Shown here one piece after another: positions 28,501-36,300 of a stretch of 64,000 bases of DNA (position 1 is its first letter; every line of letters starts with the position of its first letter). A model generated the notes under the pieces. The model was not told the DNA's origin and did not search any database. It saw only the letters and a program-made list of their open reading frames with translations. This DNA comes from Iningainema tapete BLCC-T55 (GTDB taxonomy: Bacteria > Cyanobacteriota > Cyanobacteriia > Cyanobacteriales > Nostocaceae). The DNA lies in assembly GCF_014698965.1 (NCBI RefSeq), contig NZ_JACXAE010000085.1:29676-93675 (forward strand), written 5' to 3'. The position numbers were made by a program, and so were the translations under genes.

Positions 28501-28973
28501 TCTGATGTCAAGTCAAAGGGTTTGTGAGCTAATTCTGTTGTCAGCCGCTCAACTTCAATTTGTCGCACAGCTTCTGGCAACGAGTGCAGGTGTACAACCG
28601 ATAGTGTCACAGTCACATTCGGGTGAATGACTTGAACTGGTTGTCCCTCCACCATTTCAATATTGGTGCGTAGGGACTCATGACGTTGCACAATCTCGTT
28701 GAGACTCTGCTCCAGCACTACCACGTTCAGCGTACCCAACAGGCGTATACATGTCAGTTCATTGTAAACAGGACTTTTGGGATCTAACTGGTGGAGAAAC
28801 CACAACCTAGCCTGTGTACTAGACAAAGGCGCAGGATCGTGAGAACGTCGAGGAATAACTTTTAATTGAGAATTAGTTTCGGTTTTCCCCCGCAACCGCT
28901 TTTCCAGCAAAGCTTGTTTAGTAGGAGAAAGCTTAGACTTTAGTTGTGAAATTTCATATCTTTTTTCATCCAT
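25575..28973 (-). CDS. NRPS module, C-A(beta-alanine-like)-T
   Basis: About 1132 residues from ATG 28973, MDEKRYEISQL; an upstream TTG at 28985 is possible, but the GAGAG just before 28973 favours the ATG. Condensation domain with HHIAADG near residue 180; A domain with TSGSTGKPKG near 655 and YKTGDRSRY; carrier domain with LGGHSL near 1047. The pocket reads V-D-W-L-V-S-L-A-D-K, identical to A2 of the bimodular NRPS. The two A domains also share long stretches (FVDSVWEIFGPLLQGIPTVI), suggesting duplication or gene conversion. The N-terminal docking-type segment (LSPTKQALLEKRLRGK) matches the other NRPS subunits. It is the first gene of the leftward operon that starts at the 29 kb divergent promoter region and should receive the chain from the PKS at 33345. 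Confidence 0.92.
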   Translation of the reverse strand: MDEKRYEISQLKSKLSPTKQALLEKRLRGKTETNSQLKVIPRRSHDPAPLSSTQARLWFLHQLDPKSPVYNELTCIRLLGTLNVVVLEQSLNEIVQRHESLRTNIEMVEGQPVQVIHPNVTVTLSVVHLHSLPEAVRQIEVERLTTELAHKPFDLTSDRLLRVTLLQTLEQEHLLVFVIHHIAADGWSMQVLLKELTILYKAFDTVQPSPLPALPIQYADFAIWQHQWLQQRQQTQISYWKQQLADVPTVLLPNDRPRPPVQSFQGAVIPWKLSLSLTHRLRAMSNREGVTLFMTLLAAFQTLLYRYTQEDDICVGSPIANRNQTEIQGLIGFFVNTLVLRTNLSGNPSFLELLRRVREVCVGAYAHADLPFEQLVQELHPERNLSYMPFFQVMFVLLEDIHKELTLPGLTLSWHQMHSKTAKFDLTLYVIDGELELTGFLEYNTDLFNSETITRMVEHFQTLLESITANPQAKLSDLPLLTATELHTLIVEWNNTSTDWSSDVCIHELFEAQAAMTPDAIAVVFEEQKLTYRELNTRANQLAHYLRKLGVKPEVLVGICIERSPEMAIALLGILKAGGAYVPLDPAYPQQRLAFMLEDAKVSVLLTTQQANTLGQHQAQIVYLDTDWDCIALESPHNPVNHCTTDNLAYVIYTSGSTGKPKGVCGLHRGAVNRFQWMWQKYPFTPDEVCCQKTSLNFVDSVWEIFGPLLQGIPTVIVPDSVVLDPPKFVATLAHHNVTRLVLVPSLLRVLLENEDDLQLRLPKLKLWVTSGEAISIDLLQNFRLVMPNSTLLNLYGSSEVSADVTYKSIEPLASVQSRVAIGRPIANTQVYVLDKQQKPLPTGIPGELYVGGAGLARGYLNRPDLTNERFIPNPFTDFGFSGRLYKTGDRSRYLPNGDLEYLGRIDYQVKVRGFRIELGEIEAVLAQHPVVKQAVVIASPDEPSKQQLVAYVVSHPQQTVTVSELHHLLKQQLPEYMIPRAFVTLEALPLLPNGKIDRHALRVPDQTRPELQAIYQQPQTEIEKTIAQIWQEVLHFEGVGIHDNFFELGGHSLLLLQVHNKLRQIFPADLSILELFRYPTISSLAELLAKTNNNKLSSTQIDSRTEKLQDGKARIKKILAISNKFIQGKCI

Positions 28974-29090
28974 AGTGACTCTCAATAAGTATTTAATGAA
29001 CTTATTGTGAATCCATAATTTGGATTTTCACAGCAAGCCCTTTTGCAGATATCTTCAGATTGTTTTAGCTACAGCAAATTTTTAGATTAC

Positions 29091-29117
29091 GGTGCGTTAC
29101 GGTGTCACTAACGCACC
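29091..29117. repeat. GGTGCGTTA...TAACGCACC inverted repeat
   Basis: Nine-base perfect arms separated by a nine-base loop. This GGTGCGTTA/TAACGCACC type is a widespread dispersed repeat in cyanobacterial intergenic DNA (recognised from memory). It could fold as a hairpin in the leader of either divergent transcript, but no T-tract follows, so it is listed as a repeat and not a terminator. Confidence 0.7.
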
Positions 29118-29140
29118 TCTCTTAAACTTATTGATATGCC

Positions 29141-29278
29141 TTTTCAATTAGTCTCATCTACTTTACTGGAAATTTATTGCTTTAAGCAACTAGTTATTAA
29201 TAGGTATGATATATCAATAAAAACAAAAACTATTAATTTTAGTTATCAATTACAATTCTGTCTTTTGGTAGATGTCAA
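29141..29278. promoter_or_regulatory. Regulatory block shared with the 46.4 kb intergenic region (copy A)
   Basis: Positions 29141-29220 align without gaps to 46398-46477 with 61 of 80 identical bases by hand count. The alignment includes TTTTCAATTA, TACTTTA, AGCAA and ATTAATAGGTAT...TATCAATAA. After about 41 bp of unlike sequence a second shared block follows (CTTTTGGTAGATGTCAA at 29262; CTTTTGATAGATGTTAA at 46521). Both copies have the same orientation relative to a downstream plus-strand transport gene and lie upstream of a minus-strand biosynthetic operon. A common regulator or a duplicated promoter is inferred. Confidence 0.65.
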
Positions 29279-29512
29279 GTGTTTACTAAGCAAATTCCTT
29301 TGCTTGAGCAGAAAAAAGTAACTATAAGCTACAAAAAGCTAGTGTCTTGATACTCGGTTGAACTAAGCAAAAATTATTAGCAATTATTTTCATATTTCCT
29401 TTCTCTTTACTTGAGTGATAAAATCGTCTAATCTTCTGACTATAATGAAAGTTTTTTTTATTTACCTAGATTCTTTTAATCCAAGGGATGCATTTGTTTC
29501 GTGAGGAGATCG

Positions 29513-32185
29513 ATGAAACTCAACCAACTATTAAGCGTGCTGTTGCTGACTAGTTTGCCAACGGTGTTGCACACAACTCTAGCCAAAAGTGAGGAGATTG
29601 CCATACAAGGCGATCACTTATCAACTAAAGTGAGTGCAACTTCACAGCCAGTTGCACCCACCAAAGTCATTCCGCGACTGAGTGAGGTAGCACGTCCGAT
29701 TACGAGCGCACAAATCCTAGCGCAATCACCCCCTACCAAAGCACAAGTAATACAAATTACATCCGTCAAGGCTAATCCTACTGCTAAAGGTGTGGAAGTA
29801 ATTTTACAAACATCAGTTGGGGAACAGTTACAAGTAACCAATCGCAGTTCGGGTAATAGCTTTATTGCTGATATACCTAATGCCCAATTGCGTCTACCAA
29901 GCGGTGAAACATTCATCTTCCGCTCCGAAAAGCCGCTACCGGGAATTACTGAGATAATTGTAATAAATCTGGATGCGAATACTGTCCGAGTGACGGTGAC
30001 GGGTGAAGCACTGTTGCCAACAGTGGAGTTGTTTGACAGTCCGAATGAGGGTCTGATCTTTAGCGTTGCAACGGCTGCATTCACGCAGCAACCGCAGCAA
30101 CCCCAACCATCACAAAAGCCAGCGCCGAGTAAACCTGAGAGTGAAACCCAGCCAGATAAACCATCATCTTCTGGCGATGAACCGATAGAACTGGTGGTGA
30201 CCGGTGAGCAAGACGGATATCGTACTCCCGATGCTACCACTCCTACAAAAACAGATACTCCTTTACGCGATATTCCCCAGTCTATTCAAGTCATTCCCCA
30301 ACAGGTAATCAAAGATCAACAAGTAACTCGTGTGGGCGATGCGTTAAGAAACGTCAGTGGCGTACAACAACCAGCTAATACGTCCCGCAGTCATTTTGAT
30401 ATATTTTTCATCCGTGGCTTTTCCAGTGTCAACGAAGGAGTTCTCAGAAATGGTTTGAGAGACAGAACTAATACTCGCATCGGCTCTGAAGTTGCTAACC
30501 TGGAGCGCATCGAAGTTCTCAAAGGACCCTCCGCAGCTCTCTATGGTCAGGGTGGTCTGGGCGGCACAATTAATTTAATCACGAAACAGCCCCTACAAGA
30601 TCCCTTCTACTCAGTAGAAGCCTTTGTGGGCAATTTCGATTTTTATCGAGGTGCGATCGACTTCTCAGGTCCCTTGAATTCTGATAAAACTCTACTGTAT
30701 CGCTTGAACGCTGCTGGTGAAAGTTCAGGCAGTTTCGTTGATTTCGTTGAAAGCCAAACTTATTTTGTTGCACCTGTTTTAACTTGGCTCATTAGTGACA
30801 AAACTAAGCTGACTTTTGAAGCTGAATACGTAAATTCACCCAAGAGGGATGAGTGGGGACTACCAGCAGAAGGGACTGTGTTACCAAATCCCAATGGCAA
30901 GATTCCATTAAATCGTTACGTCGGAGAACCTACAGAAGAAGACAATCGTAGTGCGTTTCGAGTTGGCTACAACTTGGAGCATCGCTTCAGTAAAAATTGG
31001 CAGGTGCGAAATGCCTTTCGAGCGTCGTTTTTTAGAAACACGGCAGAAACTAACTTTCCTGCTAGTCTACGACCAGATAAACGCACTTTGCAAAGAAACT
31101 CTATTAAAACACTGGCTGCTCCCACAGACATCTATACTTTAGACTCATACATTGTCGGTAAGTTTAATACTGGTAGCATACAACACCAAATAGTCGCTGG
31201 TTTCGATTTGTTTAGAGAATTGAATTCTACCAATTTAGAGACTCGAACCAGTACAATCGACATCTTTAATCCCGCTGTCAGAACTTTTGCATCGACTATA
31301 TCAAGACAAGACAATAAATTTACGCGGGATGCATTAGGTCTTTACATTCAAGACCAAATCACGCTATTCGAGAATCTTAAATTATTGCTGGGCGGACGCT
31401 TTGATATCATCAGTGAAAAATATGAAGACTTTATCCCTATCACTCGACCAGAAAAATTTCGGCAAAACGAAGCTTTTAGCCCCAGAGTAGGAATTGTCTA
31501 TCAACCCATCAAACCAATTTCCCTCTACGCCAGCTACAATCGCTCGTTTACTCAGGTAACTGGCACAACCTTTGATACTACTTTATTTGAGCCAGAACGC
31601 GGTACTCAGTATGAAGTGGGGATCAAGGCAGATTTGAATGACAAAATTTCTGCAACCCTTGCTTTCTATGACATAACTCGCTCCAATGTTCTGATTACCA
31701 ATCCCAGCGATACCCGCTTTTCCCTGCAAGTAGGTGAGCAAAAAAGTCGGGGGATTGAGTTAGATATTGGTGGTGAAATATTACCCGATTTGAACATTAT
31801 CGCCTCCTATGCCTACACCGATGCATATGTTAGTAAAGAACCTCTTAGACCACAGTTGGTGGACAACACATTGAATAATGTGCCGAAACATAGCGCTAGT
31901 TTATGGACAACTTATGAAATTCAAACAGGTTCTTTCCAAGGGTTAGGATTTGGCTTAGGGTTTTACTATGTAGGCGATCGCCAAGGAGACATAGCAAACA
32001 GTTTCGAGATCCCGAATTATGTGCGGACAGATGCTGCCATCTTCTATAAACGAAATAATTTCCGCGCCGCAGTCAATATCAAAAACTTATTTGACATCAC
32101 CTATTTTGAATCCGTGACAAATAACTTGCGTGTCTATCCAGGCGCACCCGTAACTGTACAGGGAACTATTGCATGGGAATTTTAG
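29513..32185 (+). CDS. TonB-dependent siderophore receptor with N-terminal AMIN domain
   Basis: About 890 residues from ATG 29513, chosen because GAGGAG sits 5 nt upstream; the in-frame GTG at 29501 overlaps that ribosome site. A signal peptide (MKLNQLLSVLLLTSLP...) leads to an AMIN domain (about 85-190), a Pro/Gln/Ser linker, a TonB-box-like IELVVTGEQ, the plug (DIPQSIQVIPQQVIKDQQ, RGF, GPSAALYGQGGLGGTINLITKQP) and a 22-strand-type barrel ending in TIAWEF with the aromatic terminus of outer membrane proteins. AMIN-plug-barrel receptors are the usual ferric-siderophore importers of cyanobacteria. Its place inside a salicylate-NRPS/PKS cluster, with a PepSY gene 12 bp downstream, makes it the probable receptor for the cluster's own ferric product. 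Iron control is expected but not proven from the sequence. Confidence 0.93.
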   Translation: MKLNQLLSVLLLTSLPTVLHTTLAKSEEIAIQGDHLSTKVSATSQPVAPTKVIPRLSEVARPITSAQILAQSPPTKAQVIQITSVKANPTAKGVEVILQTSVGEQLQVTNRSSGNSFIADIPNAQLRLPSGETFIFRSEKPLPGITEIIVINLDANTVRVTVTGEALLPTVELFDSPNEGLIFSVATAAFTQQPQQPQPSQKPAPSKPESETQPDKPSSSGDEPIELVVTGEQDGYRTPDATTPTKTDTPLRDIPQSIQVIPQQVIKDQQVTRVGDALRNVSGVQQPANTSRSHFDIFFIRGFSSVNEGVLRNGLRDRTNTRIGSEVANLERIEVLKGPSAALYGQGGLGGTINLITKQPLQDPFYSVEAFVGNFDFYRGAIDFSGPLNSDKTLLYRLNAAGESSGSFVDFVESQTYFVAPVLTWLISDKTKLTFEAEYVNSPKRDEWGLPAEGTVLPNPNGKIPLNRYVGEPTEEDNRSAFRVGYNLEHRFSKNWQVRNAFRASFFRNTAETNFPASLRPDKRTLQRNSIKTLAAPTDIYTLDSYIVGKFNTGSIQHQIVAGFDLFRELNSTNLETRTSTIDIFNPAVRTFASTISRQDNKFTRDALGLYIQDQITLFENLKLLLGGRFDIISEKYEDFIPITRPEKFRQNEAFSPRVGIVYQPIKPISLYASYNRSFTQVTGTTFDTTLFEPERGTQYEVGIKADLNDKISATLAFYDITRSNVLITNPSDTRFSLQVGEQKSRGIELDIGGEILPDLNIIASYAYTDAYVSKEPLRPQLVDNTLNNVPKHSASLWTTYEIQTGSFQGLGFGLGFYYVGDRQGDIANSFEIPNYVRTDAAIFYKRNNFRAAVNIKNLFDITYFESVTNNLRVYPGAPVTVQGTIAWEF

Positions 32186-32197
32186 GAGCAATTTGCA

Positions 32198-33343
32198 ATG
32201 AAGCGACATAAATTACGCCACCTTGCTTTTTATCTACACCGTTACATTGGACTAGCAGTAGGACTGCTTTTGGTGCTTATCGGCTTAACAGGTAGCTTAC
32301 TGGTGTTTGCAGATGAAATCGACCACTTCTTACTTAATCGCCAGATGGGACATATTATTCCCTCTGGACAACGAGTTTCCATCGAGTCAGTCCTAAATAC
32401 AGTTAAGACTGCTTACAGTAACCAACCCGAACTCAAACTTAATGTGATTCGGACACTGCCAGAACCAGATGTTCCTTACCAAATCTTCCTCGCTTCTCCT
32501 ACAGGTGCACGTACAGAAATCCATGTAAATCCTTATACAGGCGCGATTATGGGGAGTCGTTCTGGGGACTATCACCCGATGGCTTTGGTACTCAAGTTAC
32601 ACTACCAATTCCTCGCAGGTGAAACCGGGCAACAAATTATTGGCGTCGTGGGGCTGTTGTTCTTCATCCTCAGTATTACAGGTATCATTCTTTGGCCTGG
32701 TTGGCGAAAGCTGATATCTGGTGTGAGAATAAAGCTCAAAGCACATCCAAAAAGGAAAAGTTTTGACATCCACAAAGTGGCAGGAATTACTGCTGGTGTC
32801 TTCCTGGCAATACTTAGTTTCACCGGGTTGTGTTTTAACTTCTACAATTTCACCAAACCCATCATCTACGCAGTCACATTCACCCCCAATCTACCCAACC
32901 CTGTTTCCCAACCGATTGTGGGCAAGACACCACTCTTGCTGAGGGAACTATTGCAAAAAGCTGATGCTGCCCTGCCCAACGCTGTCACAACCTACGTTGT
33001 CTTGCCAAAAAAACCAACCGATGCTCTCAGAGTCGGTAAAAAGCTACCCCAGGAAAGCTGGAAATTCGGTTTCAGTCAGGTTTATCTCGACCAATACACT
33101 GGAAAGGTAGTGCAACTGAAGAATGGGTTGATGTCATCACCAGGCGACAAAGTTTTAAATTCCTTCATCTATCTGCACTTTGGCATCTTCGGTGGACTGT
33201 TCACCCGCGTTCTCTACATATTCGTCGGTCTTGCGCCCACGGTTCTGTTTGTGACAGGTTTGATCATGTGGCGCTATCGCAGGCACACAAGAGGAGGAAC
33301 TGAAGGGGCGATGCAGGAAATTACACATTCGCGCCCTTATTGA
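32198..33343 (+). CDS. PepSY-associated TM protein (PiuB-like, siderophore iron release)
   Basis: 381 residues with four predicted membrane helices (about YIGLAVGLLLVLIGLTGSLL, QIIGVVGLLFFILSITGIIL, VAGITAGVFLAILSFTGLCF and VLYIFVGLAPTVLFVTGLIM) and periplasmic PepSY-type segments between them (EIHVNPYTGAIMG, VYLDQYTGKVV). Conserved histidines such as LHRYIGL, LHYQFLAG, DIHKVAG and LHFGIFGG resemble haem- or electron-transfer ligands of this family, which is regularly found beside TonB receptors and has been linked to reductive release of iron from siderophores. AGGAG lies about 8 nt before the ATG and the receptor stop is 12 bp upstream, so the two form an operon. It runs tail-to-tail with the PKS, the two stop codons being one base apart, which leaves no room for an intergenic terminator. 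Confidence 0.88.
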   Translation: MKRHKLRHLAFYLHRYIGLAVGLLLVLIGLTGSLLVFADEIDHFLLNRQMGHIIPSGQRVSIESVLNTVKTAYSNQPELKLNVIRTLPEPDVPYQIFLASPTGARTEIHVNPYTGAIMGSRSGDYHPMALVLKLHYQFLAGETGQQIIGVVGLLFFILSITGIILWPGWRKLISGVRIKLKAHPKRKSFDIHKVAGITAGVFLAILSFTGLCFNFYNFTKPIIYAVTFTPNLPNPVSQPIVGKTPLLLRELLQKADAALPNAVTTYVVLPKKPTDALRVGKKLPQESWKFGFSQVYLDQYTGKVVQLKNGLMSSPGDKVLNSFIYLHFGIFGGLFTRVLYIFVGLAPTVLFVTGLIMWRYRRHTRGGTEGAMQEITHSRPY

Positions 33344-33344
33344 T

Positions 33345-36300
33345 TTATGCAAGGGGAATAGTAGGCACAAGTTTCTTTCCTTCTTCTTCAGCTAATTCTT
33401 GTAAGTCCCTAATAATAGCTTCTTCAACAATCAGAGCTAATTCGGCAACAGTTGGTGACTCAAACAAAGAATGAATCGGTATTTCCACTTGAAAGTCTTG
33501 ATTAAGCCGAGAGATTAGCCGAACACCTATCAAGGAATTTCCCCCCAAATCAAAGAAATTATCATTGATTCCTACCTGTTCAATCCCAAGCAACTCTTGA
33601 CAGATTTGAGCAATTGTGGATTCAACCTCACTGCTAGGAGCTACATAGGTTGTTTCTAGATGAGGTCTTTGGTGTGTGTTCAGTTTAGTCTCATCATTCT
33701 GTTTGCCAGTTAAGAGTGAACTTAGTATGCTATGAGTCTTACGATTATACTTAGCCGATAAATCAGTAGTTGATACCAAGACTTGGGGTAGTTTAGTTGC
33801 CAAAATTCGTCTGAATACCTTAACTCCTTCTAGTGGTAATAATCCGTGCTTGAGAAAATCTGTGGAGAATTCTTTAGTTTGCTCTAATTGCTTTGCAGCT
33901 GCTACTCCCATCCCAACTTCTTGCCAAGCATCCCAGTTAATACAGGTGGTAAATTTACCATTTGTAGATTTCTGATAGTGAGCAAACGCATCTAGAAAAG
34001 CATTGGCTCCAGCATAATCTACCTGACCAAATCCACCTAGTATTGACGCCAGTGAAGAACACAGGATGAAGAAATCTAGCTGTTCGTTCTTAAAGATTGT
34101 ATCGAGAACCAGTGTACCCCTCACTTTGGCGGCAAAAATTCTTTCTGCTTCTTTGAATGTTTTGCGCTGAATCACTCCACCTCCAGGAACTCCAGCAGCA
34201 TGGATGACACCATTGATCTGACCAAACTGCTCTTGTGCATGAGCGATCGCCACTTGCATTTGTTCTAAATTAGTGACATCAGCATTATTTACCAAAACTT
34301 CTGCACCTAAAGCTTCTAATTTTAGTACTTGACTAATTTTACAACTTATGCTATCGTTGGCATCTTGATTCGCCAACCACTGTGACCACTCATCTCGATT
34401 TGGTAAAGTAGTTCGCCCCGTCAAGACCAGTTTGGCTCTTACAGTTTTTGCTAGATGTTGCGCCAGCACTCCTCCAATTCCACCCAGTCCACCTGTAATC
34501 AAGTATACTCCTGCTTCCCGCAGGCATGGTGTCGTTTCAAGAGCTTCATCTAATCTAATTAGTTCAAAGGTTTGCACCCAGCGATTACTTCCACGGTAAG
34601 CAACAATTTGATCGGAGGTTGGGACGACAATTTCTGTTAACAGTTGCTCTACAAGTTTCTCCTGATGCCAATTACCTAAAGATGGAAATACCACATCAAT
34701 GCTACGACAACTGATGTTTGGATATTCTTGCGGAATCGTTTTCAAAAGTCCAAGCAAAGTTGCTTTCTCTGGAGCAAGCGCTTCATCTTGAGTCACTTGT
34801 TGTAAATTATTGGAGATGACTGTAATCTCTAACTCATCCGTCCAATTGTGTTTGCCGAACGCCTGCGCGAGAAACAGCAGACTGTAAAATCCCCTTTGTT
34901 GAGCTTTATCCAGTGAATCGAGCGCTAACTCGGTATGTTCTGGTGTCACTGACAACAGATGAACAATTTTGTTGGGAATCTTATGTTGTGCTGCAAGTAC
35001 TTGGAGGAGAGCATCATAATCTTGAGGTTGTTGGGGATTGAGAGTGTATGCACCCGGATCTAACTGAGTATACTCTGCTCCAGTGGTTACAGTTATTACT
35101 TCTTGTCCCTGCTCTTGTAGCCGTTTTACTAGTTCGATACCTAAGCCGCATTCATCGATAAATACAAGATGAATTGACTTAACTTGCAATACATTAGATG
35201 GTTGGAGTATTACGGAACGTTTCCACGATGGGATATAGAACCAATCAGTAATATCTAGTTTTTTGTCTAAAGTTAAGTGGTGGCTACTGGCTGATTGATG
35301 TTGTAGTGGTTCAATCCAATAACGCTGGCGCTCAAACGGATAAGTTGGTAATGGTAGACGAGCGCGTTGTTCTTGTGCATAAAATCCCGCCCAATCCACC
35401 TGCACACCCGCTAGCCAAAGTCGCCCCAATGTGTTGAGCAAAAATGCGACATCTGACTGTTGCTCTTGAGGATGGCGCAGAGATGAAAGTACAACTGATC
35501 CAGATGTATGACGTTTCACTAAAGAGCTTAATGTCCTTCCTGGTCCTACCTCAAGAAAAATGCGTTTTGCATCTTGCAAAAGCTCAGTAATTCCCTCAGA
35601 AAATCGTACTCTCCGGCGCAGGTGTTGCGCCCAGTAACTTGGGTTGGTTGCTTGTTTTGTATCGATCCAAGTACCAGTTACGTTGGAAATAAAAGGAATT
35701 TGTGGAGGGTTGAGATTGACGGTTTTCAAGTACTCAGTAAAAGGCTCAATGATCGAGTCCATCATCTCAGAATGGAAGGCATGGGAGGTATGCAATCGGC
35801 GCGACTCTACTCCTTTTTGCGCTAACTGCTGCTCAAGTTGCTCCACAGCTTCTATTGAACCTGACACAACCGAGAGCGATGGTGCATTACTGGCGGCTAT
35901 TTGTAGAGACGCGCCATAGCGCGTCTCTACATCGTCTGCAGATAAACTTACAGCCAACATAGCACCACTGGGTAGTTGTTGCATCAATTTTCCCCTAGTG
36001 GCTACCACTGACAAAGCGTCTTCAAGAGAGAAAACACCACTCAAAGTTGCAGCTACATATTCCCCAATGCTATGACCAATCATGGCTTGAGGAAGTACTC
36101 CCCATGACATCCACAATTTGGCTAGGGCATACTCAATCACAAACAATGCTGGTTGAGTAATAGCAGTTTGTTGTAATTGCTGGGCTGTATTGGCTGTTTC
36201 TTCTATTGGGTACAAACAAGAGCGCAAATCAAAACCTAAGTGAGGTAGGAGTAAATCACAACAGCGATCGCACTCTTGTTGAAATGTCGTTTCAGTCTGG

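Larger units (their letters stand above)
28974..29512. promoter_or_regulatory. Divergent intergenic region between NRPS operon and TonB receptor
   Basis: About 540 bp, AT-rich and without a credible gene. It must carry promoters for the leftward NRPS operon and the rightward receptor operon. Within it: a GGTGCGTTA/TAACGCACC inverted repeat (29091-29117); a block homologous to the region near 46.4 kb (29141-29278); TTGCTT/AAGCAA inverted repeats (29177-29189 and 29288-29305); an AT-rich Fur-like stretch AAATTATTAGCAATTATTTTC (29371-29391); and a TATAAT hexamer at 29441 about 70 bp upstream of the receptor start. Promoter positions are inferred. Confidence 0.6.

Noticed and set aside
29136..29321. 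61-codon frame in the divergent intergenic region
   Set aside because: No ribosome site and no known family; it lies across the conserved regulatory block shared with 46.4 kb.
29614..30240. 208-codon minus-strand frame inside the TonB receptor
   Set aside because: It is a shadow of the receptor coding frame, with low-complexity Ser/Val/Thr composition and no family.
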